A model generated the notes under the pieces. The model had not been told where the DNA came from, searched no databases, and worked only from the letters and a program-made list of their open reading frames with translations. Below are positions 33,410 to 44,170 of a stretch of 64,000 bases of DNA, one piece after another. This stretch comes from Elymus sibiricus (lineage: Eukaryota; Streptophyta; Magnoliopsida; Poales; Poaceae): the NCBI GenBank assembly GCA_039707655.1, contig CM077670.1:141464001-141528000 (forward strand). Reading direction: 5' to 3'. A program made the translations under genes and the position numbers. Positions within the stretch are counted from its first letter, which is position 1. Each line of letters starts with the position of its first letter.

Positions 33410-33644
33410 TGTTAGGTTTTGGAAAACTTGGGTGCCAAGGCAGAAAGCCTGCTTTCAAGTTTTTAGTCCAAAGAATTAATCAAAGAAGAAAACCAAGGTA
33501 AGATCCAAACAAATTAAAGAAGAATTAATCAAAGAAGAAAACCAAGGTGAGATCCAAACAAATTCAAGGAATTTGAGAACTTCAAATAAAACCAATAAAT
33601 TTTGAGAGAAAGGGAAAAAAAGAGCCAAAATTCAGGGTGTTACA
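33410..33644 (-). repeat. Partial LTR of the Tekay-like Gypsy remnant
   Basis: The right border is GGGTGTTACA (minus strand TGTAACACCC), directly followed by a purine-tract complement CCTACCCCCTTAGG as in element D. A ~52-bp segment (AATTAATCAAAGAAGAAAACC) is duplicated in tandem near 33475 and 33527. The left extent is not resolved. Confidence 0.55.
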
Positions 33645-35556
33645 AACCTACCCCCTTAGGATGAATCTAGTCATCGAGATTTGCGTTGCTTAGGAACAGA
33701 TGTGGGTATGCAGTTCGAAGGTAATCCTCTGTTTCCTAGGTCTCTTCCAGTTTCCTTCTTGCTTCTCGCTTCTCGCGGGAATGCCTTCCTCTTTAGCCGC
33801 GAGATGTGGAACACGTTGTGTATTTTTTATAGCTCCAGGGGTAACTCTAACCGGTACGCTCCTTTGCCCCGTCGAGCTATCACGGGAAATGGCCCAATGT
33901 ACCGGGAGTGAGCCTTTTCTGCATTGGGGCTCCCTCCGCCCTTCTTAGCAGGTTCACTCGCAGGTAGACGGGTCCCCAGGTTCAAACTTTACTTCCTGAT
34001 ATTTTGGGTCAAAGTATTGTTTTTGGTGGTGATGAGCCGTCTTGAGATGTTCTTGGATCACTTGTACTTGCTTTCCGGTTTCTGAGCTGGGCCCACTTCC
34101 ATGGAGCGGGGTAATTCTGCGTGAGGAGCGCGTCCAACGGGCAGGTCTTGAGACTGGTCTCGTAGCTGTTGTTGTAGAAAATTCCGCGTAAGGCAAACCA
34201 TCCTCCCACTTGGTGCCAAAGGTGAGTGCACATGCTCTAAGCATATCTTCCAGAATCTGACTGATGAGTTCTGCCAGCTTGTCCGTCCATGAGGGTACAC
34301 ATTGTCGTCGGTTAGCCTGGTTCCCAAGGCTTGGTGGAGATCTAGCCAGAAGGCTGAATCAAACTCTGGGCGTTAGCTTGATATGATAGTCCTGGGTACT
34401 CCATGGAAGCTGATAATCCTGAATATGTATAGCCGAGCTAGTTCGTCAGTTGAGTTGGCGTCCCTTATGGGGATGGGGTGGGTCATCTTGGTTAGCCTGT
34501 CCATGATGATCCATATGATGTCATAGCCACTGGCGGTCTCGGGGAAGTCCTAGGATGAAGTCCATGCGAATGTGACACCACTCCCGTTGGTGAGTTGGTG
34601 CAAGCGGGAGCATTTGGATGGGTCTCTGTCGTTCTGCCTTGATTATGCATCATATGCAGCAGCCCGCGATGAATTCTGCAATATCTCCTTGTATTCCTAG
34701 CCACCAAAATACTCTTCCCACGTCCTGACATATCTGGTTAAACCCGGGGTGGAATGGGTATGTGAACTCGTGTGCTTCACGAAGTATCCATTGCCTTAGT
34801 CTGGCTTGATCTGGTATGCATATCCGGTTGTCCAATCACAACGTGCCTTGGTCATCCACCTGGAAGTGCTGGGACTTCCCTCGCTTAGCTTCCTCCACGA
34901 GTCCCTTTAGGTTAGGATGATCTCCTTGGGCCCTCTTGATGTCTTCTTCCACGATAGACTTGTTCTTATGGGTGTCCCCACTTGGCGGTCCACGGAGGAT
35001 CAGGTTGATTTTAGCGAATTCCCTTTGCAGGATCTTGTTGTTGACTTGGATCCCTGGCTTTGCTATCTCCAAGTCTGGCCTCGGAGCACAATTGTGTCCA
35101 CTTCACCTTCTTCTAGGGGACATCAGGCTTCATGGTGGCCGTTTGTGACCACTTCCAGCCACTGGCGTTGTCTGAGGTCGAGGCTGGGTTGGGTGAAGAT
35201 GAACCTGAGACATTGGTGGTCATCATAGATTTCGCATCTTTGTTCGTCGAGGTAATGCTGCCAGATCTTCAGAGCATGCACCACGGCTACCAATTCCAAG
35301 TCGTGTGAGGGGTAACCTTCCTCTTGCAGGTGTAATTGCTTGGATGTGTAGGTGACGACTCTTCCCTCTTGCCTGGGTCCACATCCGATGCCATGTCGGG
35401 AGGCATTGCATTGTATGCTGAAGCGCTTGTGGACGTCGGGTAGAACCAAGACCGGGGCTATGGCTAGCCTAGTCTTTATCTCCATGAAGGTTGACTCGCA
35501 GGCCTCTGTCCATCTAAATGGGTGTCCTTCTATCAGCAGTTCGGTAAAGGGCCTTG
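33645..35556 (-). pseudogene. Decayed Tekay-like Gypsy pol (RNase H and integrase remains)
   Basis: The minus strand shows pieces of the same polyprotein as element D with many frameshifts and stops. They are RNase H (35485-35123; [32 protein letters not shown]), the integrase zinc-binding region (34835-34650; REAHEFTYPFHPG, FWWLG) and the integrase core with following linker (34244-33954; KWEDGLPYAEF). Reverse transcriptase is absent because the Athila-like LTR at 35557 cuts in at the end of the RT/RNase H junction. It is older than D. Confidence 0.85.
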
Positions 35557-37258
35557 TGATGGCTCTATATTTTACGCATTTTTAGAGCTCATTTGTTGCA
35601 TGTTCTCTTTCTATATCATGTCCCATTGAACCAAATAGTTGTCCATTATGCATGATTACCGGTGTTTATACTTTTCCTTGTGAGCATTGCACATTTAGTA
35701 TTTTATTTGGTTTTTATTAGTTCTCCTTGTTTTCTTGTGTCTACAGGTGTTTTGGAGCAACCTAGGACCAAGCACGATGAAAGGACCAAGGATGGGATCG
35801 ATACGGAGTCAGCCAGTGGTCAGACTTAGCCATTTCAAAGGTCGGAAAAAGTCAATTTTCCAAAGTAATCAAGGTCTAAGACTAGAAATGGATCGGCGTC
35901 GTTCATACGAATTCAACGAGCCCAAGAACGTCAAATTCCGAGTTCGTATGAAGAAATGGCGGCCGTTTTACAGGAGGAGGACAGACTGAAAGACGACGTT
36001 CCGAACGACCGCACGCGATCGTTTCGGTGGTCGTTTGACATGCAGACAGCTCCGAAAGTTGCCCTTCCAGACGGGATTCTTCACCGATTTTGTCCCCGTT
36101 CGATCCCACGAGATCCTTGGCTCGTAAAGATGAGATTGGGAGAGGATAAGGCTCATCTTGAGCCATTGGGAGGCTAGGGAGGCTCTCTATATATGTCTCC
36201 CTCAACCCTAGCCGCCGCATACACCACGCCATTCACCAAGAACACATCCATCTCATCTCCATTGCTGCTCCACACCAGAGGAGGAGGGACAAAGCCAAGG
36301 GAAGAAGGAAGAGGCTCCACCACCATGAGCACCGGCCTTCGGGCCGGTGCCCTCGCGCCGGCGCCGCCACCATAGGTGGCGCCCTCATCTCCCTCACCAC
36401 CGGCGCGGCCACCATATTCATCACCATCACCACCGCGCCGCCGCCATCACCACCATGCCTTCTCCCTTCACCGGCTTGATGTCGGCTTGTAACTTGTCCC
36501 TAACCTTCATGCATATCTTTGAGTAGTTGTACTAGTTCTTGAGGATATGGTTGAACCCTATATGATTCTTGGTATGATCTAATATTACATGTTCATGATT
36601 CGAGTTAGTATTCTCACGAGTATTGAGAGGAGGCCTCGCTCGCACTATTGCCTTGATAGGTTGTAAAGGAACTACTGTCATTGTGAAGGGTTGGGGCATT
36701 GGGGTAATTCGAGGTGACAGTAAAAGCCTTTGATTCCTTGCCATTACAATTGATAGGGGAGTTACGGAGAACCCTTAAAGAGGCCGCGTCCACGGGGGAA
36801 CCCTTAATTATCGTTAGTTGTAACCCTATGGGGGAAGCTATGATGGGGCGTGCGTGGCACGAAGTCTATGTTAGAGTAGAACGTGTACTGTACCCGGCTC
36901 CGCCCACTTATGCATTTGACCAGTTACTAGAGGATTCAATAGTTCGTATGTGGTAGTGATTCCAGAACCCTCGAGAACGCCTTACTACTCAAGCACCGTC
37001 CTTACTAACTTAGCATCTTTTAATTCCTGTTTTTACCTTCTTGTTAGTAGTTTAGTTGATTACCCTTTTATTCTAGTTTTCCTAGCAACAATAGAATAGG
37101 CTATTTCCAAACTCCGGTTTGGGTGCGTACGTGACTGCGTGAAAGTGACAACGTAGTTGCGGGATTTGTGGTGCCTTCCTATCAGCTCCCTGTGGGTTCG
37201 ACACTCTACTTATCACAACGAAAGTGCTACAACAGCCCTGTGCACTTGCAGGACATCA
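35557..37258 (+). repeat. LTR of Athila-like Gypsy element A (5' LTR, 1702 bp)
   Basis: It runs from TGATGGCTCTATATTTTACGC to GCAGGACATCA. A typical Athila primer-binding region follows 9 bp later. A TATA-like CTCTATATATG lies at 36182 ahead of CCCTAGCCGCCGC. Open frames within it (for example 35735-35989) are short and meet no known family. Confidence 0.75.
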
Positions 37259-37267
37259 AGCATTTTT

Positions 37268-37282
37268 TGGCGCCGTTGCCGG
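37268..37282 (+). other. Primer-binding site of element A
   Basis: TGGCGCCGTTGCCGG within TTTTTTGGCGCCGTTGCCGGGGA, the site used by plant Athila elements (tRNA-Asp type). It confirms the LTR on its left as 5' LTR and plus orientation. Confidence 0.8.
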
Positions 37283-37384
37283 GGAGCATAGCGCTTGGTT
37301 ATTACTTACCCGCACGCATATAGTTTATTTTTGTTTGTTGCTATTTATCTTACTGTTTTTCCTTAACCCAAAAATATAAAAAAA

Positions 37385-37654
37385 GTGTCGTTCTTTGAGA
37401 TGTCCAGAATGAAAGCCGCTGCAATGGAACAAGATCGTGGAAGAGGAAGGGTATTTGAAGAATACCGGCTCTCCAAGAAAGGTATTGAGATGGGTGAGAA
37501 ATTTATGGTGCTGGATATTATAGCTGATTCAATCCCTAACGGTTGCATACAGTGCAACTCCCTTCACCACATGAGTTTTTTCTGTAGAGATCACCCACAT
37601 CCGGTTGTGAGATCATACAACCGTGATGGATACCCTTATGACGATGTTGAAGTC
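37385..37654 (+). pseudogene. Element A internal ORF, first part (split by element B)
   Basis: The frame starts MSFFEMSRMKAAAMEQ and runs to YPYDDVEV, where element B is inserted. The same frame resumes at 46516 (IEEMILLLRYY). The stretch CIQCNSLHHMSFFCRDH is Cys/His-rich. It is related to the first ORF of non-autonomous Athila-like elements, where a full gag is missing. Function unknown. Confidence 0.6.
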
Positions 37655-38585
37655 TGTCGGAAGTGGGGCTCCGAGGACCCAAAGGTTCGAACACTGGGGT
37701 GAGCTCGTTTTACTACTTCTTCCCCTACCACGGCAGTGCTACGGCGAGACTACGACGAGAGTGCGCTAGCGTAGGATGGGCAAGGGCACGGCGGTTTACC
37801 CAGGTTCGGGCCACCTTGAGGTGTAAGACCCTACTCCTGCTTTGTGGTTGAGATTATCGTGGATGAGAGAGTTCTTGCGTACAAGGTTGAAGATGATGGA
37901 TCCCCCTCCCTCTCTCTCCCTCTCTCCCCTTTGCTACCGTGGCTGCACTGCCCCTTTTATGCCGCCTTGGTCCTCTTCCCCCTCCAAACTTAGGTGGGAA
38001 GGGTTGCCACACTTGGCGGTTTTGAAAGGGGACGGGCGCTCAGGCTATCCTGACTAAAGGTGGTCTTCGCCTGCCAAAGCATGATCCATGACGCGCCGGT
38101 GGGCTCGGTGATGACCTCCGCCCTGCGCGCCCGCCGTCTTGGTCTTTCTTCGCCGATCGGGCAACCTTTGGGGTTGCTTTGGGGAGTAGATAGCTGGCCC
38201 TGCTTCCTTAGCACAAAAGAGGAAACCATCTGCATCCGCGCCTGCTGGCGCGGCCTCTGCTGCTGCACGTCGCCGCGCGCGTCACCCACGTGATGGGCTC
38301 CAGTCCGCGTGACACGCCGAACGGTCTTCTCCTCGAGCGCCTGCGGGAGGGGGCCTCGGAAGGCCATCTCGGGAAGCCGCCTCGTGAGGGGACCTCACGA
38401 GGCCGTTTGTGGCGGTGCTGAGCGTTGCCTGCTACTCCCTGAGGAGGGGGGCTTAGGAGGCTAGGGCCCCATGAGGGGGCATGGCGAGACACTTGGTGGT
38501 GACGGCCCGCCGGGCACACTCCAGGCGTCGCGCCCTGGGCCAAAGGCAGACGGGCCTGGATACCCCGGGTTCCATGGGCCCGACG
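37655..38585 (-). repeat. Left LTR (3' LTR) of element B, 931 bp
   Basis: Starts TGTCGGAAGTGGGGCTCC and ends near CCATGGGCCCGACG. On the minus strand a purine-rich tract (GCCCGGGGGCTACC) stands just before it, as a polypurine tract should for a 3' LTR. A TATA-like CATAAAAGG lies on the minus strand near 37960. It lacks a ~50-bp CCTCGTGAGG-rich segment present in the right LTR. Confidence 0.85.
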
Positions 38586-38872
38586 GTAGCCCCCGGGCCC
38601 GCGGCGCGCACGTTCCCGCCTACGGAGGGGCGAAACGGCGCGGGCCCTAACCGCCTACGACCAGGCGCGACGCGTGGCGCACGATGTGACGGGCGACGCC
38701 CTCACTTCCCACGACGCCTCGGGAACTACCGCGCTGGCATAAATCTGCCGCGGGCGGCGCGAGACCATCATTGCCTTCCCTTGCACATTCCGCCTCCCCG
38801 CGCCTTCCTTCCTGCGCACGGCTTCTTCTACTTCTCCCAAGCTCCGCCGCCCTAACCCCTTGCTGTGCCGCC
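38586..38872 (+). promoter_or_regulatory. Promoter-like region of the antisense ORF
   Basis: It contains GGCGACGCCCTCACTTCCCA...GGGAACTACCGCGC and then CATAAATC (38739-38746), a TATA-like box about 130 bp before the chosen ATG. The same ~55-bp block occurs at 40210-40264 ahead of a second short frame, so it looks like a shared promoter module for antisense genes. Confidence 0.5.
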
Positions 38873-40210
38873 ATGGCACCCGCCGGCAGGGAGGAAGAAG
38901 AGGCGGACACGGCGGTCGCGGAAGTGGTGCCAGAGCCTGCTCTGGGTAGGCCCACAATCGTCAACGCCGAGGGGCTCGACAAGGTGCTTCCGATGACCGC
39001 GGCCGCTTCCAACGAGTGGGGGGCCACTCGCATCTGGCCGGCTTTGCGCCCAATCGCTGACCTCGATGCCACCTCCGCCGTCCTCTTCCTTCCTGCGCTC
39101 TTCGCGGGCCTGCTGCCTCCATTCTCCGATTTCTTCAACGCCATTCTTTCCCACTACCAGGTCCATGCGCTGCATCTCGAGCCGAATTCCGTCCTCCTTC
39201 TTTCCGCCTTTGCCTTCTTATGCGAGGCCTTCCTGGGCGTGATGCCTTCGGTGGCGCTCTTCCATCACTTCTTCAGTCTGCGGCTGACCGCGGCGAACCA
39301 GTGCTCCGGGTGCGTCTCGTTTTGCGTCGCAGGCGACGCGGCGGGCGACGGTATTGACATGAGGCTTACCAAAGAGGTCGAGGGCTTCAGGCGGCAATGG
39401 TTGTACGTGGACGCGGCCCAATTCAGCCCCTTGTTGCAGCTGCCGACATCCCCGGCCGTGAGAAGCTCCGGGTGGGGGCACGAAAGGCTCGCCGACCCGC
39501 GGCTGGCGCGGATATGGAAGAAGTTGGCCGAGCTGAGGGCCGCGAAAGTAACGGTGGTCATGATCGTGCGGGAGTTCCTCTGGCGCCGCATAGCCCCCTT
39601 GCAGCGACACTCCCGCCCGATGTGGGCCTTCACCGGCCCACAGGATCCGATGCGATTGAGCATGGACAGCTTGCTGCCGGAGGTGTTGAACGGGATGCTC
39701 CATACCCTGACCGGCGAAGAAGCGAGTGAGCCACCAAGGGACGGGCTTCCTTTGTATCGCTACAGGAACAAGGAGGCGCTGGCGGGCTCAATGCCACGTT
39801 TCGACCAGTGGGGACCGCTCCTAGAGGGCTTCGAAGGGCCCCGTGACAACCCTTTTCTGGCGGTCCCCGGCTCAGGCGAGCACGGCAGCGCCGCGGCTTC
39901 GGCGGGCGCAGCGGGGAGCGGAGGCCACCTGGTTCGTCCGGCCCGCCGCCAACTCGTCCGCGAGCTCGGAAACGACGATGGTACCACCCCGCCTGCGGCC
40001 TTGCCTGCCGCGTCCGTTCGGGCGGAGGGCGCGGGAAGCCCCCGCGCGGCAGCTGCGAAGTCGTGGGGCCCCGGAGACGGTGGTGGAGGCGGGTCCCGCG
40101 GCCCTCCCGAAAGGGGGGTCGACCGCGAAGGAGGGCCCGGCGAAGGCGGTGGCAGCAATGCGCCTCCGTGGCCGCTGAAGAAGAGGAGGTGGTTTGCCAG
40201 GGACCAGTAA
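38873..40210 (+). CDS. Antisense ORF of element B: Transposase_28 (putative gypsy-type) family protein
   Basis: 445 codons without interruption. The start at 38873 (GCCGCCATGG) has an excellent initiation context and begins MAPAGREEEE; an in-frame ATG 34 codons upstream is weaker. The core (PPFSDFFNAILSHYQVHALH, LSAFAFLCEAFLGV, FSLRL, EGFRRQW, REFLWRRIAPLQRHSRPMW) matches the plant PF04195 family found in Gypsy elements. The C-terminal 130 residues are a low-complexity Gly/Ala/Pro tail ending KKRRWFARDQ, a possible nuclear signal. It lies next to the 3' LTR and runs opposite to the element, as antisense ORFs of Tat/Retand elements do. Role unknown. Confidence 0.8.
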   Translation: MAPAGREEEEADTAVAEVVPEPALGRPTIVNAEGLDKVLPMTAAASNEWGATRIWPALRPIADLDATSAVLFLPALFAGLLPPFSDFFNAILSHYQVHALHLEPNSVLLLSAFAFLCEAFLGVMPSVALFHHFFSLRLTAANQCSGCVSFCVAGDAAGDGIDMRLTKEVEGFRRQWLYVDAAQFSPLLQLPTSPAVRSSGWGHERLADPRLARIWKKLAELRAAKVTVVMIVREFLWRRIAPLQRHSRPMWAFTGPQDPMRLSMDSLLPEVLNGMLHTLTGEEASEPPRDGLPLYRYRNKEALAGSMPRFDQWGPLLEGFEGPRDNPFLAVPGSGEHGSAAASAGAAGSGGHLVRPARRQLVRELGNDDGTTPPAALPAASVRAEGAGSPRAAAAKSWGPGDGGGGGSRGPPERGVDREGGPGEGGGSNAPPWPLKKRRWFARDQ

Positions 40211-40441
40211 GGCGACGCCCTCACTTCCCACGACGCCTCGGGAACTGCCGCGCTGACATAAATCTTGGCGCCGGAGAAGGCGGAGCGACGAGGGGAGTCC
40301 CGCGCCGAGATAAAAAAGGGGGGAAGGGAGAGCCGGAGACCCCACCCATCTTCTCCTTCCTCCAGCTTCCTCGTCTCCTTGCTAGAACTGCCGAAGAGAT
40401 GGCGAGAGGACGAGGGCGCGGCCGTGCCTCCGCCGCCGCAT
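40211..40441 (+). pseudogene. Promoter copy and N-terminal stub of a second antisense ORF
   Basis: The promoter block at 38692 recurs (GGCGACGCCCTCACTTCCCA, then GACATAAATCTT). An ATG at 40399 then opens MARGRGRGRASAAAS before the frame enters LTR sequence at about 40442. I infer, without proof, that this is the N-terminus of the B3-like protein whose C-terminus is at 45520-45266. Confidence 0.45.
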
Positions 40442-41118
40442 CGCAGGCGCTCGAGGAGAAGACCGTTCGGCGTGTCGCGCGGACTGGAGCCCATCACGTG
40501 GGTGACGCGCGCGGCGACGAGCAGCAGCAGAGGCCGCGCCAGCAAGCGCGGATGCAGATGGTTTCCTCTTTTGTGCTAGGGAAGCAGGGCCAGCTATCTA
40601 CTCCTCAAAGCAACCCCAAAGGTTGCCCGATCGGCGAAGAAAGACCAAGACGGCGGGCGCGCAGGGCGGAGGTCATCACCGAGCCCACCGGCGCGTCATG
40701 GATCATGCTTTGGCAGGCGAAGACCACCTTTAGTCAGGATAGCTTGAGCGCCTGTCCCCTTTAAAAACCGCCAAGTGTGGCAACCCTTCCCGCCTAAGTT
40801 TTGAGGGGGAAGAGGACCAAGGCGGCATAAAAGGGGCAGTGCAACCACGAGAAAGAGGGAGAGAGGAAGGGGAGATCCATCATCTTCAACCTTGTACGCA
40901 AGAACTCTCTCATCCACAATAATCTCAACCACAAAGCAGGAGTAGGGTCTTACACCGCAAGGTGGCCCGAACCTGGGTAAACCGCTGTGCCTTTGCCCGT
41001 CCTACGCTAGCGCGCTCTCGCCGTAGTCTCGCCGTAGCACTGCCGTGGTAGGGGAAGTGGTAGAACGAGCTCACCCCAGTGTTCGAACCTTTGGGTCCCC
41101 GGAGCCCCACTTCTGACA
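40442..41118 (+). repeat. Third, partial LTR of element B in plus orientation
   Basis: From CGCAGGCGCTCGAGG onward it is the reverse complement of the outer LTRs down to the LTR end (CCACTTCTGACA). It lacks the first part of U3. CATAAAAGG at 40825-40833 is the LTR TATA box. It is followed by TT and an 18-nt primer-binding site. Confidence 0.85.
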
Positions 41119-41120
41119 TT

Positions 41121-41138
41121 TGGCGCGCCAGGTAGGGG
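41121..41138 (+). other. Primer-binding site next to gag (element B)
   Basis: TGGCGCGCCAGGTAGGGG is 18 nt and complementary to a tRNA 3' end finishing CCA. It is two bases past the LTR end, as in working elements. Confidence 0.8.
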
Positions 41139-41181
41139 TGCGCTACTGTTCCTCTGCTCGACCTTTAGCTCCACCAGTCCC

Positions 41182-44170
41182 ATGGCGGACGCACGTCGCG
41201 AGCACGCTGAGCGCAGGGCTGGCCGCGTGGCCCAGACGGAGCCGGTGGCCCGCGGCAATCGCCGCCGCCCCGACGCCGAGGCTGCCACCGCCACCGACCC
41301 CGCTGCCCGCGAGCAGCAGGCCTCCTCCCTGCACCCCTCCATGCGGGCGGACGGCCACACCGCCACGGCCTCCTCCCTCGCCAACCGTGGGCCGCCGAAC
41401 CCGCAGGCCACGCTGCTCATGGCGCGTGAGCTGCTCCGCTACCGTCCGGCTGACGCCGCCTACGACGCCTGGCTCGGTCGCATCGCCGAGCTCGTCAACG
41501 TCGCCGGGGACGCTCCAGCACCTTTTCACTCGCTCCGCCCTCCGCCGTCTCGTGCTGGGGACCTGGCGCACGGCGCTCCCCCGCCGCCTCCTCTGCGCGA
41601 CGAGCGCGCCAGGCCCCAGCGCAGCGCGCGGGCTCGTGAGCCGTCCCGCGGCGCGTCTTCTCCGGACCACTGCGAGCCCAGCTGCCAGATCATCCGCCGC
41701 GCGCCCCCCGACGCGCGAGTGCTCCTCGAGCGCCAGCGCCAGCGCCAGGACCAGGCCGTTCAAGACGTTGCAGCGGCCGGGCGTCAAAACCGCGCCGCCC
41801 TCGCTGGCGGCGTCCCCTCGAGCGGCGTGGGCTGCCGTGCCTTCACCCGTGAGCTGCGTCACGTGGTCTGGCCCGCGAAGTTCAAGCCTGAGCTGCCTCC
41901 GCGCTACGACGGCACCCCCAACCCCACGGAGTTCCTCCAGCTCTACGCGCTGAGCGTCGAGGCGGCGAACGGCGACGACAAGGTCATGGCGAACTGGTTC
42001 CCCATGGCCCTCAAGGACGGCCCGCGCTCCTAGCTCATGAACCTCCCCGAGGCTTCCATCTCGTCGTGGGCCGAGCTCTGCAGCCAGTTCATCGCCAACT
42101 TCAAGGGCACACAGGACCGCTCCCTCACCATCAACGACCTGCGGCGCATTCGACAGCGCCCAGACGAGACCCTCCGTAAGTACATCCAGCGCTTCAGCCA
42201 GGTGCGCAACAAGATCCCGTGCGCTTCCGACGCGGCCGTCATCTCCGCGTTCTCCACCGGCGTCACGGACATCAAGATGCGCGAGAAGCTCGCCATCAAC
42301 GGTGAGCTCGACTCCGTGCTCGAGCTGCTCGACCTCGCCGACAAGTGCGCCAAGGCTGAAGAAGGCCGCCTCTTCGTCGACCCCGACGCGACGCTCGACG
42401 GCACCAAGGCCAAGAGCAAGGACGTCAAGCGCAAAGGCCCTGCCGTGCTTGCGGCGGAGCCCGAGCAGAAGCGCGGCCGCGACCTCGACGAACCCAGGAA
42501 GGACAACCGGCCACTCTGCGCCTTTCACAATGTCCGCTCCCACAGCACCGAAGACTGTCATGAGCTCAAGCTGCTCCGCGACGAGCGCCAGAGCCGCCGA
42601 GACGTCCGCAACGGCCGTGGCGCCGGCCGCGGAGGTGGCCGCAGCGGCAACCGCTGGGACAGCCGCAACAATAACAGCAACTACCGCCAGGGCTGGCGCG
42701 ATCAGCCTCGTGAGGTCGCCTAGCGCGACCAGCCTCGTGAGGCGAATCCTTAGGCTAATGCCGCTCTCCTGCCGCTGCCTCCGCCTCCTCGGAGGAACGA
42801 CGTCAACCATCCTGACGAGGGCGCTGGGGGCTACCAGGAGCCTCGCGCGGTCGCCTGCATCCTTGGCGGGTCCCAAGCCCCCGCGTCCGTCTGCCACTTC
42901 AAGCAACTCTCTCGCGAGGTGTACGCCGCCCTCCCGAGGCCTGAGGTCACGCGGCCCCTCAAGTGGTCACAGTACGCCATCACCTTCGACTCCAAGGACC
43001 ACCCCAAGTCCACGGCCTCCACAGGCGCGCTCCCCATGCTGTGCACTCCCACCATCAGCAACGTCGCGGTCACCAAGACCCTCATCGATGGGGGTGCCGG
43101 CCTCAACGTGCCCTCCATCGAAACCTTCGAGACGCTCCAGGTGCCCTACGACCAGCTGATGCCGACCAGGCCTTTCTCCGGAGTGACCGATGGCTCCACC
43201 ACTCCGCTGGGGCAGGTGCGCCTCCCCGTCACCTTCGGCACCCGCAAGAACTACCACACCGAGCTCATCGACTTCGACGTGGCACACATCGGCCTGCCCT
43301 ACAATGCCATCTTGGGCTACCCAGCCCTCACCAAGTTCATGGCGGCCACTCATCACGCCTACAACGTCCTCAAGATGCCCGGCTGCAGCGGCATCATCAC
43401 CGTCGCCCGCGACGAAAAGGACGTGGCCAGCACCCTCGAGCGCGCCTACAAGGCTGCCGCTGTCGCGCACCCAGCCGACGAGGACGCGGCCGAGCCTTCC
43501 GAGGCCGCGCCGACGAAGAAGAAGCAGCTGTTTTCTCAGGACCGCGCCGAGACGAAGAAGGTGTCGGTGGACGGCAGCGGCTCCGGCCCAGCCTTCACCA
43601 TCGGCACAGGCCTCCCTCCTGCATAGGAAAGCGCGCTCGTCACCTTCCTTCGGGCAAACTCGGATGTTTTCGCCTGGAAAGCATCCGACTTGTCCGGTGT
43701 GCCGAGGGAGGTGATCGAGCACCACTTAGCGGTGTGCCCCAATGCACGCCCGGTCAAGCAGAAAGCACGGCGCCAGGCGCCAGAGAAGCAAGAGTTCATC
43801 GTCAGTGAAGTTCAGAAGCTCCAAGAAGCCAGAGTTGTTTGTGAGGTGCGCCATCCTGAATGGCTCGCCAGCCCAGTCGTCGTCCCCAAGAAAGGCGGCA
43901 AGGAGCGCGTGTGCGTCGACTTCACCAGCCTCAACAAGTCCTGCCCTCGTGACCCCTTCGAGCTGCCGCGAGGCGGTCAGGGCGTTGGTCCCACCGTCGG
44001 CGGCACGTGCATGCCCTTCGGGCTGAGGAACGTCGGCGCCTCTTTCCAGAGGCTGGCGCCCTTCGCACCAGGGCCTCGTGAGCCTCCCACTCCTCGCGAG
44101 CTCCCAGCGCCTCGCGAGCCCCCTGGCTCCGAAGGAGCAGACTCCCTTGGCGCGCCGCGCCGAGTGGTCT
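41182..44170 (+). pseudogene. Tat/Retand-type Gag-protease-partial reverse transcriptase, four TAG stops, RT deleted
   Basis: One frame is kept from 41182 to about 44170 but is stopped by TAG at 42031, 42721, 42751 and 43624. Gag contains the Retrotrans_gag core (WAELCSQFIANFKG, RPDETLRKYIQRF). A CCHC-like knuckle of the CX2HX4HX4C type used by this clade follows (CAFHNVRSHSTEDC). Protease has LIDGGAGLNV. RT starts normally (ASPVVVPKKGGKERVCVDF, LNKSCPRDPF), then jumps at about 43975 to CMPFGLRNVGASFQR. About 60 residues are lost there and everything after, including the catalytic YxDD box, RNase H and integrase. It cannot make cDNA. GC content is very high. Confidence 0.88.

Noticed and set aside
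39760..40545. 261-codon minus-strand frame and other overlapping frames around the Transposase_28 ORF
   Set aside because: Shadows of the GC-rich plus-strand gene. No conserved motif, and they run through the promoter copy and LTR junction.
41143..42906. 587-codon open frame on the minus strand, and a 277-codon plus-frame at 41120-41953
   Set aside because: Both overlap the real gag frame. They exist because GC-rich sequence rarely contains stops. The composition is Val/Ala/Arg repeats with no domain; the gag frame has the family motifs.
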